Shown: positions 1 through 5,911, counted from the stretch's first letter. The stretch is DNA of 5,995 bases from Rhodospirillales bacterium (GCA_028866335.1 JAGWIL010000107.1:1-5995); one strand, 5' to 3'. Notes: generated from the letters alone by a model not told the origin. Made by a program: numbers and translations.

Positions 1-377
1 AAGCCCGCAAAGGTGAACAGCGTGCCCAGGAGCGGGATGATGACGCCGCGATAGCCGAATTGTGCGCGCGACTGTATCATTTGCGGCAGGCCGAGATCCG
101 GCCCCTGGCTGGCATGGAAGGCCATGAACAGTGTGCCAAACAAGACCCCCAGCACCGAGGCCAGAACTGTGGCACCAAAGCCCAACCCCATGCTCGGCCC
201 GATGAACCCGATGGCGATGGTGAAGAACTGGAAATTGCCAAGGAACCAGAAAGGCCCCTGAGTAGAAACTTTGCCATGGCGCTCAGCCGGGGGCACGAAG
301 TCTATAGAACGTGATTCAATCCCCAGGCTGGGGCCATTACGGGTGCTTCCGGCTTCTGTGTCAGCAAGCGTTACCAT
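1..377 (-). CDS. NCS1-family nucleobase:cation symporter (purine/cytosine permease type), N-terminal part, cut at window edge
   Basis: This inner-membrane protein would import a nucleobase or related heterocycle by ion-coupled symport; the substrate cannot be told from this fragment. Only the first 125 codons are present, and the gene runs off the left end of the window. The translation has a hydrophilic cytoplasmic leader (residues 1-40) with the FVPPAERHGK motif that precedes the first helix in NCS1 permeases. Hydrophobic segments follow at about 44-66 and 68-89, then the conserved loop GPDLGLPQMIQSRAQFGYRG (92-111) and the start of a third helix. The ATG at 377-375 is preceded by GAGGA at 382-386, four bases upstream, which supports this start. 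The gene lies 157 bases beyond the DUF2256 gene on the same strand, so it probably has its own promoter, though I could not pick one out. Family assignment is confident; specificity is open. Confidence 0.85.
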   Translation of the reverse strand, partial: MVTLADTEAGSTRNGPSLGIESRSIDFVPPAERHGKVSTQGPFWFLGNFQFFTIAIGFIGPSMGLGFGATVLASVLGVLFGTLFMAFHASQGPDLGLPQMIQSRAQFGYRGVIIPLLGTLFTFAG

Positions 378-534
378 TTGGTCCTCGCGGCGTTCGTGAT
401 GAGAGCAAAAGGCATATCACCTATGACGCAAGCGCAAACATAACGTTGTCACAGCGGATAGTTTGAAAATATGTGAAGTTTTGGGCGTGTGCGCCGTGAT
501 GCACGATCGTCAAGTGTTGGTTGGTTCACCGCTC
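378..534. other. Intergenic region between the DUF2256 gene and the NCS1 permease gene
   Basis: This 157-base gap should hold the 3' end of the photolyase transcript and the permease promoter. It contains a short AT-rich patch at about 463-484. On the minus strand there is a TTGACG (-35-like) at 508-513 with no acceptable -10 at 16-18 bases, and a small GGCG-N4-CGCC hairpin near 484-495 with no U-tract. I see no convincing terminator, promoter, riboswitch or small gene. Confidence 0.5.
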
Positions 535-744
535 TTATGTTGCCTTGGCCGTGACGTTGCTGCATCCCGTGGTTGCTCGTCCAGATTGCGCCGCCCGGTC
601 GCCTCGGTGGCGGCGGCAGGCCTCTGAGCAATAGAGAACCTCGTCCCAGACTTTGCTCCATTTTTTGCGCCACGTGAACGGGCGCTTGCAAAAGGCGCAG
701 GTTTTAACAGGTAGATTAGATTTTTCGACACGCTTTCCTATCAC
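535..744 (-). CDS. DUF2256 family four-cysteine small protein encoded directly after the photolyase
   Basis: This 69-residue protein matches the DUF2256 family, small proteins without an assigned function that are often encoded beside cryptochrome/photolyase genes. The diagnostic core is visible: KTCAFCKRPFTWRKKW at 14-29, then WDEVLYCSEACRRH at 33-46. Cys16, Cys19, Cys39 and Cys43 form a CxxC...CxxxC pattern suited to one zinc ion in a treble-clef-like knuckle (inference). The basic and aromatic residues between the cysteine pairs could contact nucleic acid or a partner protein. The tail after residue 47 looks non-conserved. The start is GTG at 744-742, overlapping the photolyase TGA stop (743-741) in a GTGA junction, with GAGGG at 751-755 six bases upstream inside the photolyase gene. 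Translational coupling is therefore likely. The stop is TAA. Longer minus-strand reading frames across the same region are shadows without family motifs. Confidence 0.85.
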   Translation of the reverse strand: MIGKRVEKSNLPVKTCAFCKRPFTWRKKWSKVWDEVLYCSEACRRHRGDRAAQSGRATTGCSNVTAKAT

Positions 745-2285
745 AGCCGACCCTCACGCAAAGCATTCATATGCGCTGCAGCCTGGCGGTGCAGCGCGGC
801 CTGTTTCTCAGTCCCCATCTTGTCCCAGGTGGAATAGACATAGGGCATTCGCGCATTGGCGCTGAAACGCTCTCGGTGGCGGCTAAGGAAATCCCAATAG
901 AGCGCGTTGAACGGGCAGGCACGCTCGCCGACAGACGTGGCGGGGTCATAGGCGCAGCCATTGCAGAAATTGCTCATGCGCCGGATGTAATTGCCGCTGG
1001 CAGCGTAAGGTTTTGAGGCGAGCAGCCCGCCATCGGCGTGTAGCGCCATGCCGATTGTGTTGGGTGCCTCGACCCATTCATAGGCATCGGCATAGACCGC
1101 GAGATACCATTCGTGCACTTGCCTGGGATCAAGCCCCGCCAGCAGCGCAAAATTGCCGGTGATCATCAGGCGTTGGATATGGTGCGAATAGGCATGTTCA
1201 TAGGTATCGCGCAAAGCTTCGCGCATACAGGACATGCGGGTCTCGCCGCTCCAGTAAAACCAGGGCAGCGGCTCTTGGGCGTTCAGCGCGTTACGCTCGG
1301 TATAGCCCGGCATGTAGCGCCAATAAATGCCGCGCACATATTCGCGCCAGCCGAGAATCTGGCGGATGAAGCCCTCCGCGGCATTAAGCGGCGCGTTGCC
1401 CGCGCGGTAGGCATCCTCGGCCTTGCGACAAACTTCCAGCGGGTAGAGCAGCCCGGCATTGATATAAGCGGCGAGCAGGGAGTGCCGCAGATAGGGCTCT
1501 CCCGCGACCATGGCGTCCTGATAGTCACCGAAACCGGGCAGGATATGTTGGATGAAATGCTCAAGTTCGCGCAGAGCCTGGCGACGTGTGACGGCAAAAT
1601 GGAACGGCTCCAACTGCCCGTAGGCATCGGGAAAGCGGCGCTTGACCAGAGCAAGAACCTCCAGCGTGATCGCGTCTTTACGAAAACTAAGACGCGGCGG
1701 AGATTTGAGGCCAGCCTTGGGTGGTTTACGATTATCCGTGTCGTAATTCCATTTTCCGCCCGTCGGTTTATTGTCTTTTTCCATCAATACATCATGGCGC
1801 CGGCGCATCTCTCGGTAGAAATATTCCATGCGCAATTCGCGCCGCCCTTCAGCCCAGGCGTTGAACTGCGCATGGGTACAGAGGAAGCGTGTATCCGGCT
1901 GGATTTCGAGCGGAACCGGAAGGGCGAGCCGCAATGCTTCGAAGCCTTCGCGCAGGCGCCATTCGCCTGGCTCGGTAACGATGATCTTTTCTGGCGACAA
2001 CGCGGCCACCGCGCGCAGAATCTCGCCATCTATTGTATGGCTGTTCTCGGGGGCATCTAGCGGCACATAGCGCACATTGTAGCCAGCTTCGCGCAAGGCT
2101 TTGGCAAAATGGCGCATTGCTGAGAAGAGAAACGCAATTTTCTTGACGTGATGGCGCACATAGCTGGCTTCTGCCATCACCTCGGCGAGCAAGAAGATGT
2201 CTTGTTTCTTGTCAGCGTCCGCGACGACATCAAGCCGCGTAGACAATTGATCGCCAAGAATTACGCGCAACACAGTTTCAGCCAA
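741..2285 (-). CDS. phrB: Iron-sulfur bacterial cryptochrome/photolyase (FeS-BCP, PhrB-like; probable (6-4) photolyase)
   Basis: A 514-residue cryptochrome/photolyase of the FeS-BCP (CryPro) class. The characterised member, Agrobacterium PhrB, repairs (6-4) photoproducts using FAD, a 4Fe-4S cluster and a lumazine antenna. The N-terminal Rossmann-like antenna domain opens with LRVILGDQLS (6-15), and the helical FAD domain fills the C-terminal half. The four cluster cysteines are present: Cys353 (RMSC), Cys441 and Cys444 (FCNGC), and Cys457 (ACPFN). From remembered PhrB numbering, every key site aligns with a constant offset of 3: Trp345 and the Trp393-Tyr394 pair of the electron-transfer route, His369 in YSHHIQRLM near the lesion, and Tyr427 and Tyr433 near the cluster. 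Length is normal for the class and the frame is intact. The start is TTG at 2285-2283, with AGAGGA at 2294-2299 eight bases upstream and no better in-frame start. It is followed by, and overlaps, a DUF2256 gene. A signalling rather than repair role cannot be excluded. Confidence 0.93.
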   Translation of the reverse strand: MAETVLRVILGDQLSTRLDVVADADKKQDIFLLAEVMAEASYVRHHVKKIAFLFSAMRHFAKALREAGYNVRYVPLDAPENSHTIDGEILRAVAALSPEKIIVTEPGEWRLREGFEALRLALPVPLEIQPDTRFLCTHAQFNAWAEGRRELRMEYFYREMRRRHDVLMEKDNKPTGGKWNYDTDNRKPPKAGLKSPPRLSFRKDAITLEVLALVKRRFPDAYGQLEPFHFAVTRRQALRELEHFIQHILPGFGDYQDAMVAGEPYLRHSLLAAYINAGLLYPLEVCRKAEDAYRAGNAPLNAAEGFIRQILGWREYVRGIYWRYMPGYTERNALNAQEPLPWFYWSGETRMSCMREALRDTYEHAYSHHIQRLMITGNFALLAGLDPRQVHEWYLAVYADAYEWVEAPNTIGMALHADGGLLASKPYAASGNYIRRMSNFCNGCAYDPATSVGERACPFNALYWDFLSRHRERFSANARMPYVYSTWDKMGTEKQAALHRQAAAHMNALREGRL

Positions 2286-2314
2286 TCGGTGTGTCCTCTT
2301 CCGCCAGTGCTGAT

Positions 2315-2343
2315 ATTATACGCTGCATTCTGGATAATGACAT
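2315..2343 (-). promoter_or_regulatory. Predicted sigma-70 promoter of the photolyase-DUF2256 unit
   Basis: On the minus strand, a perfect TATAAT (-10) lies at 2320-2315. A 4-of-6 match to the -35 consensus, ATGTCA, lies at 2343-2338, with a 17-base spacer. The predicted start is near 2308, giving a leader of about 22 bases that contains the AGAGGA ribosome binding site. The position and the consensus -10 make this the best promoter candidate in the window. Confidence 0.6.
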
Positions 2344-2382
2344 CCTGACACTTGCTTGTAGGCAGCCAAACGAGCAACGTGT

Positions 2383-2397
2383 ATTCCGGAAGGGAAT
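2383..2397. promoter_or_regulatory. Candidate LysR-type operator upstream of the LysR gene (ATTCC-N5-GGAAT)
   Basis: The interrupted palindrome ATTCC-GGAAG-GGAAT has the T-N11-A geometry of LysR-family boxes and ends nine bases before the regulator's ATG. It overlaps the purine-rich stretch GGAAGGGA (2388-2395) that must act as the ribosome binding site, so binding here would suit negative autoregulation. The same half-sites with the same 5-base spacing recur upstream of the dehydrogenase gene, which strengthens the call. Its centre is also about 82 bases upstream of the predicted photolyase start, so an effect on that gene is possible. Confidence 0.5.
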
Positions 2398-2406
2398 GTA
2401 CGAAAC

Positions 2407-3312
2407 ATGGACCGGCTGGAAGCATTGCAAGTTTTTGTACGCGTGGTGGAGGCTGGTAGCCTGACCAAAGCTGCCGGTGCACTGGGCATTGTGCAGCCAA
2501 CCGTAAGCAAGCACATCGCAACTCTGGAGGATCGGCTTGGCGCGCGCTTGCTCAACCGTACATCGCGCGGGCTCAGCCTTACTGCTGCGGGCCAGGATTA
2601 TTATGAATCCGCTATTCGTTTGATCGCGGAATTTGAGGAGGCGGAGGCGCGGATAGGGCGTGGCCAGGCGACACCCGCGGGCATGGTCCGCGTTGCATCT
2701 TCAGCCGGGCTTGGGCGCATGTATCTTCTGCCGCGTTTGCCTGAATTCTTCGCACGCTATCCTGATGTCTCGATTGATATTGATGTGTCCGAGAGGTTTA
2801 TCAGCTTGATAGAAGACGGCATTGATGTTGCTATCCGCATTGGGCATTTGGCAGATTCAACCCTGGTTGCCCGGCGGATTGGCAGCATTGCCTTCACCAC
2901 CGTTGCAACGCAAGGATATCTGGCGCGCTGTGGTGAGCCAAAAACGCCCGCTGCACTTGCGGGGCATGACTGCGTTGGCTTCGTTCATCGGGGCGCTTTG
3001 TTGCATTGGAATTTTGTGGGCCCGGCTGGGCAGATCAGCATCGAACCAAAGGCGCGGGTGCGCGCCAATGATGCTGAGCATATACGCGCCGCTGTTATTG
3101 CCGGGATTGGAATTGGCCATAACCCGATCTGGTTATATGCGCCGGAGCTGGGTTCAGGAGAGCTTCGGGAAGTTTTAAGCGGCTACGCGCCGCACCCTGT
3201 TCCTATTCACGCCGTTTGCCCAGGCGGGCGGCGAATTCCCAGCCGAGTCCGCGTTTTCATCGATTTTTTGGCTGAACTTTGCGCTTCAGACCCGCATTTG
3301 CGGATACGCTGA
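2407..3312 (+). CDS. LysR-family transcriptional regulator (CrgA/DmlR-like subgroup)
   Basis: A cytoplasmic DNA-binding regulator of 301 residues, normal for LysR proteins. The N-terminal winged helix-turn-helix spans residues 1-60, with the typical GSLTKAAGALGIVQPTVSKH stretch (17-36), then LEDRLGARLLNRTSRGLSLTAAG. A linker helix runs to about residue 90. The effector-binding domain of periplasmic-binding-protein fold follows, with the subgroup signature SLIEDGIDVAIRIGHLADS and the conserved DAEHIRAAVIAGIGIG stretch. The ATG is supported by AGGGA at 2391-2395, a rather long 11 bases away; an ATG at 2396 is out of frame. It is divergent from the photolyase and 123 bases upstream of a dehydrogenase on the same strand. 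A shared palindrome before both plus-strand genes suggests it controls itself and the dehydrogenase. The inducer is unknown. Confidence 0.92.
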   Translation: MDRLEALQVFVRVVEAGSLTKAAGALGIVQPTVSKHIATLEDRLGARLLNRTSRGLSLTAAGQDYYESAIRLIAEFEEAEARIGRGQATPAGMVRVASSAGLGRMYLLPRLPEFFARYPDVSIDIDVSERFISLIEDGIDVAIRIGHLADSTLVARRIGSIAFTTVATQGYLARCGEPKTPAALAGHDCVGFVHRGALLHWNFVGPAGQISIEPKARVRANDAEHIRAAVIAGIGIGHNPIWLYAPELGSGELREVLSGYAPHPVPIHAVCPGGRRIPSRVRVFIDFLAELCASDPHLRIR

Positions 3313-3321
3313 CGCGACCAA

Positions 3322-3340
3322 GCATTCCAATATGGAATGC
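3322..3340. promoter_or_regulatory. Candidate LysR-type operator upstream of the dehydrogenase (perfect 8-bp arms)
   Basis: GCATTCCA-ATA-TGGAATGC is a perfect inverted repeat, 19 bases long, beginning ten bases after the LysR stop codon. Its core ATTCC-N5-GGAAT (3324-3338) has identical half-sites and spacing to the palindrome in front of the LysR gene, and fits T-N11-A. It lies about 95 bases upstream of the dehydrogenase ATG, so the regulator may activate or repress that gene here. It is not followed by a T-run, so it is unlikely to be the LysR terminator. Confidence 0.6.
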
Positions 3341-3361
3341 AATGAATGTCATTTTCCATTC
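3341..3361. promoter_or_regulatory. Secondary inverted repeats next to the dehydrogenase operator
   Basis: Immediately after the perfect palindrome come AATGA-ATG-TCATT (3341-3353) and an overlapping GAATG-N8-CATTC pair (3344-3348 and 3357-3361). They reuse the same CATTC/GAATG half-site words with other spacing. LysR proteins commonly contact a strong recognition site and a weaker neighbouring activation site, and these repeats could be the latter. No clear -35/-10 pair could be placed downstream. Confidence 0.35.
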
Positions 3362-3435
3362 TACCGCGCAACCGCGCCGTGATGCATCTCTACGCCATGC
3401 CCGATGGGGCATTTGAGATGCGAAAGGAACGAGAC

Positions 3436-4185
3436 ATGTCTAAATTGAACGGAAAAGTTGCGGTTATCACCGGCGGGAGCAGCGGCATTGGCCTTGCCAC
3501 CGCGAAACGTTTTGTGGACGAAGGGGCTTATGTTTTCATCTCCGGCAGGCGGCAGCCAGAATTGGAAAAAGCCAAGGTAATTATTGGCCGCAATGTTTCA
3601 ATCGTGCAGGGTGATGTTGCGAACCTTGCTGACCTGGACCGCCTGTTTGCCCAGGTTAAAGCGGAGAAGGGCGTTGTTGATATTGTGGTGAGCAGTGCGG
3701 GGTTTGTTGAGCACGCGCCGATTGACTCCGCGACGCCCGAACATTTTGACAAGACATTCGGCATTAATGCGCGCGGCTTGTTCTTCACTGTGCAGAAAGC
3801 TTTGCCGTTGATGACCAGGGGTGGTTCCATTGTGTTGGTTTCATCTGGCTTGCACATGAAGGGATTGCCAGCACACGGAACGTATTCAGCAACAAAGGCG
3901 GCGGTGCGGTCGTTTGCGCGAACATGGGCCATGGAGCTGAAGGAGCGTGGTATTCGCGTGAACACGCTTTCGCCCGGTGCGATCGACACGCCGATTATCG
4001 ACGGCCAGTTCAAGACCAAGGAAGAAGCCGATGGCGCCCGCGCGATGTTTGCGCAATTGACGCCGCTAGGCCGGATTGGCAGGCCAGAAGAAATGGCCAC
4101 GGCGGCATTGTTTCTGGCCTCGGATGACAGCAGTTACTCAACCGGGATTGATCTTGTTGCCGATGGCGGTTTAACGCAGGTTTGA
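3436..4185 (+). CDS. Short-chain dehydrogenase/reductase (classical SDR, probably NADP(H)-dependent)
   Basis: A 249-residue cytoplasmic oxidoreductase of the classical SDR family, which interconverts alcohols and ketones with NAD(P)H; its substrate is unknown. The Rossmann glycine motif TGGSSGIG is at 12-19. Arg38-Arg39 after the second strand (ISGRR) favours NADP(H). Asp60 (GDV) contacts adenine. The catalytic set is Asn111, Ser137, Tyr150 and Lys154 (YSATK). The segment RVNTLSPGAIDTP (174-186) and the C-terminal DGG are standard. SSAG (86-89) replaces the usual NNAG. The frame is open back to an ATG at 3346, but I chose the ATG at 3436: AAGGA lies seven bases upstream, the protein then begins right at the Rossmann fold, and the extra 30 residues match nothing and start inside the operator repeats. 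The gene follows the LysR regulator on the same strand and ends at a strong terminator. Confidence 0.92.
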   Translation: MSKLNGKVAVITGGSSGIGLATAKRFVDEGAYVFISGRRQPELEKAKVIIGRNVSIVQGDVANLADLDRLFAQVKAEKGVVDIVVSSAGFVEHAPIDSATPEHFDKTFGINARGLFFTVQKALPLMTRGGSIVLVSSGLHMKGLPAHGTYSATKAAVRSFARTWAMELKERGIRVNTLSPGAIDTPIIDGQFKTKEEADGARAMFAQLTPLGRIGRPEEMATAALFLASDDSSYSTGIDLVADGGLTQV

Positions 4186-4191
4186 TGCGGT

Positions 4192-4204
4192 GGCTTTATA
4201 AGCC
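4192..4204. repeat. Small inverted repeat after the dehydrogenase stop
   Basis: GGCTT-TAT-AAGCC starts six bases after the dehydrogenase stop codon. It would form a weak hairpin with a three-base loop and is followed by AAAAAGCC rather than a T-run. It is not a terminator by itself, but it may help protect the mRNA end ahead of the stronger hairpin. Confidence 0.3.
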
Positions 4205-4218
4205 AAAAAGCCGATTTT

Positions 4219-4259
4219 CTTATGCGGCGCGAATGAACCGTGCCGCATAAGCTTTTTTT
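4219..4259 (+). terminator. Rho-independent terminator of the dehydrogenase gene
   Basis: A perfect 10-bp stem, CTTATGCGGC (4219-4228) with GCCGCATAAG (4242-4251), extends inward by three more pairs, including one G-U, to leave the seven-base loop AATGAAC. One C and then seven Ts (4253-4259) follow. On the minus strand the stem is followed by AAAATC, so it should act only on plus-strand transcription and not on the convergent VOC operon, whose stop codon is at 4272-4274. Confidence 0.88.
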
Positions 4260-4271
4260 GGTGAAAGAGGA

Positions 4272-5021
4272 TTAAACCCCCAGAACCCAATGCCCATCCG
4301 GGTCTTGCAGCAGGAAAGAGCCTGCACCGGATACAACCAGGCGGTCAGCGGCGATATCAGCCGGGCCAAGCATATGGGAATGGCCGGTGCCGCCATAGTT
4401 CAACAACTCCAACCCCGGGCCGGATGCAGCGCGCAACGTGGTTATATGTGGGGTTGATGTGGTAAAGCCGTCCAGCCTGTCTTGCTCAGGCCCTTTATTG
4501 GTTTGGCTGTGAACGGGTTGCAGACCGTATTTACTGTAAAACGTCACAGAAGCAGCATCATTTGTGATGACGATGCCAGAATGATCGTAGCCGGTTTCAT
4601 TTTGCCGTTTCAAAAATTCGATGGGATGAAGATCAGGGTCGCGAAATTTCCACGCCACCACATTGCCCGAGGCAGGAGGCAAGCCCACCGGTCCGCCTTG
4701 CGAAATGGGAAATGCGCCGGCGGAATGGGCACGGGCGGCGGCGGTGTTGATGTCTGGCGTGAGCACCGCGATATGCTGAAACAAACTGGTATTTGCTTCT
4801 GCCAAAAGAGGATAAGGCGCGCCAGCCGGGGTGGTTTGCGTGAGCTCAATTTCACACGAACCAATTGTCATACGCAGTGTTTTAACACGAGTGACGCCAA
4901 GTAGTGCCGCCAGCGCTGGGTCTTCTTGTGCTGAGCCGCGAGGTCGAAAGCCAAGTGCCGTGTAAAACGCTGCCAGACGCTCAAGGTTTGAGACATTGCG
5001 CGCCATCCTTAGGATTGCCAT
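4272..5021 (-). CDS. VOC-superfamily protein (glyoxalase/extradiol-dioxygenase fold), tandem modules
   Basis: A 249-residue protein of the vicinal oxygen chelate fold, which includes glyoxalases, ring-cleaving dioxygenases, isomerases and binding proteins. Repeated beta-alpha-beta modules are visible. The first (about 2-62) has RMARNVSNLERLAAFYTALGF. The second (about 80-138) runs from FQHIAVLTPDI to FRDPDLHPIEFLK. The third (about 145-208) runs from DHSGIVITNDAASVTFYSKYG to GLELLNY. A shortened fourth ends in DPDGHWVLG. Candidate metal ligands at the usual module positions are His83, Glu135, His147 and Glu205 (inference). The ATG at 5021 overlaps the end of the lactonase gene by 13 bases and lacks a clear Shine-Dalgarno sequence, so translational coupling is likely; an ATG at 5006 (Met6) is the alternative. 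It is last in a minus-strand operon and convergent with the dehydrogenase. The substrate is unknown. Confidence 0.85.
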   Translation of the reverse strand: MAILRMARNVSNLERLAAFYTALGFRPRGSAQEDPALAALLGVTRVKTLRMTIGSCEIELTQTTPAGAPYPLLAEANTSLFQHIAVLTPDINTAAARAHSAGAFPISQGGPVGLPPASGNVVAWKFRDPDLHPIEFLKRQNETGYDHSGIVITNDAASVTFYSKYGLQPVHSQTNKGPEQDRLDGFTTSTPHITTLRAASGPGLELLNYGGTGHSHMLGPADIAADRLVVSGAGSFLLQDPDGHWVLGV

Positions 5022-5911
5022 GCTATGCCGCGCGTATTTGTATAGAGTGCCAAAAGCCTTGTGCCGGTGCAGATGAACAGTCGGCAGAGATGACGACCGC
5101 CAAACGTAATGTTAGAAACAACGCCGCCGGTGAGAATTTTGCCGAGCAACTCGCCATCCGGTGAAAGGCAATGCACGCCATCCCCCGCGCCACACCACAG
5201 ATTTCCATCTGCATCACACGCAAGGCCATCGGCATAACCTGGAGAAATACGCGCGAAAATACGGCCATTGGTGAGGGTTTCGTCTCGTAGGTCAAAAATC
5301 TTTACGTGATGCTCAGAATTTTCAGCAAATTGATCGCCAGTTTCAGTTACATATAACCGGCTTTCATCGGGAGAAAGGGCAATGCCGTTAGGACCGATGA
5401 AGTCTGGTGAAACACATTGGAGAAGGCCGGTTTGTGGGTCCAGCCGGTAAAGCGAAGCGGGGAGTTCCTGTTTCTGTTTGCCACCTTCGTAATCTGTGTT
5501 GATACCGTAGGGAGGGTCTGTGAACCAGATGGCACCATTGCCACTTTGCACGATAACGTCGTTAGGGGCGTTCAGCCGTTTGCCTTCATATTCGTGCGCG
5601 AGAATTGTGGTGCTGCCATCCAGCTCCCGCCGGGTGATAGCGCGGCCGTGATGCAAGCAGGAGATGAGCCGACCTTCGCGGTCTCGCGCATGGCCATTGG
5701 CAAAATTAGACGGATATTGGAAAACGGAAATATTGTTATCGCACCAACGCATGACTATATTATTTGGAACATCGCTGAACAACAACAATTCATGGTCTGG
5801 AAACCAGGCCGGCCCTTCCAGCCAGCGAAAACCATCACCCAGCACATCAAGCTCGGCATTTGGTAATACCAGACTGTGGAAGCGCGGATCGTGGAATTCG
5901 TACAGGTTCAT
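5009..5911 (-). CDS. SMP-30/gluconolactonase-like lactonase
   Basis: A 300-residue six-bladed beta-propeller hydrolase of the SMP-30/gluconolactonase/LRE-like family, whose members open sugar lactones using one divalent metal ion. Family landmarks appear in order: WLEGPAWFPDHELLLFSDVP with metal-ligand candidate Glu32; NGHARDREGRL (72-82); LNAPNDVIVQ (113-122) and WFTDPPYG (129-136); GPNGIALSPDE with ligand candidate Asn175; YADGLACDADGNLW with acid/ligand candidate Asp228; and SNITFGG (266-272) near the end. Length is normal and no signal peptide is seen, so it is probably cytoplasmic. The ATG at 5911 gives the usual family beginning (YEFHDPRF) but has no good Shine-Dalgarno sequence; it lies 15 bases after the stop of the preceding gene, so coupling is likely. 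The next gene, a VOC protein, overlaps its 3' end. The actual lactone cannot be inferred. Confidence 0.9.
   Translation of the reverse strand: MNLYEFHDPRFHSLVLPNAELDVLGDGFRWLEGPAWFPDHELLLFSDVPNNIVMRWCDNNISVFQYPSNFANGHARDREGRLISCLHHGRAITRRELDGSTTILAHEYEGKRLNAPNDVIVQSGNGAIWFTDPPYGINTDYEGGKQKQELPASLYRLDPQTGLLQCVSPDFIGPNGIALSPDESRLYVTETGDQFAENSEHHVKIFDLRDETLTNGRIFARISPGYADGLACDADGNLWCGAGDGVHCLSPDGELLGKILTGGVVSNITFGGRHLCRLFICTGTRLLALYTNTRGIAWQS

Larger units (their letters stand above)
2286..2406. promoter_or_regulatory. Divergent promoter region between the photolyase and LysR genes
   Basis: These 121 bases separate the TTG of the photolyase from the ATG of the LysR regulator. They hold the photolyase promoter and ribosome binding site on the left, and a palindromic LysR-box candidate next to the regulator start on the right. 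For the regulator itself, CTGACA at 2345-2350 is a fair plus-strand -35, but 17 bases on there is only AAACGA, so I do not call a full promoter. The two outward -35 elements would lie almost side by side, so RNA polymerase binding in one direction could affect the other (inference). Confidence 0.6.

Noticed and set aside
484..495. GGCG-N4-CGCC hairpin as a terminator for the photolyase unit
   Set aside because: The stem is only four pairs and no T-run follows on either strand.
378..534. A riboswitch leader for the permease gene
   Set aside because: I could not find a conserved aptamer pattern or a credible expression platform in the 157 bases.
449..731. Two further minus-strand small frames overlapping the DUF2256 gene
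   Set aside because: They are alternative frames of the same DNA. Only the frame starting at 744 carries the DUF2256 cysteine pattern and the coupled start.
1113..2060. Long plus-strand open frame of 315 codons opposite the photolyase gene
   Set aside because: It lies wholly antisense to a gene with intact family motifs throughout, has no recognisable domain, and is the kind of shadow frame expected in GC-rich coding DNA.
2326..2339. CATT-N6-AATG inverted repeat inside the photolyase promoter as a third LysR box
   Set aside because: The arms are only four bases and the spacing differs from the shared ATTCC-N5-GGAAT motif, so chance is a sufficient explanation.
3528..4100. Minus-strand open frame of 190 codons opposite the dehydrogenase
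   Set aside because: It is antisense to a well-supported SDR gene and its translation shows no family motif.
4219..4259. The terminator hairpin serving the VOC operon as well (bidirectional)
   Set aside because: On the minus strand the stem is followed by AAAATC, not a T-run, so intrinsic termination in that direction is not supported.
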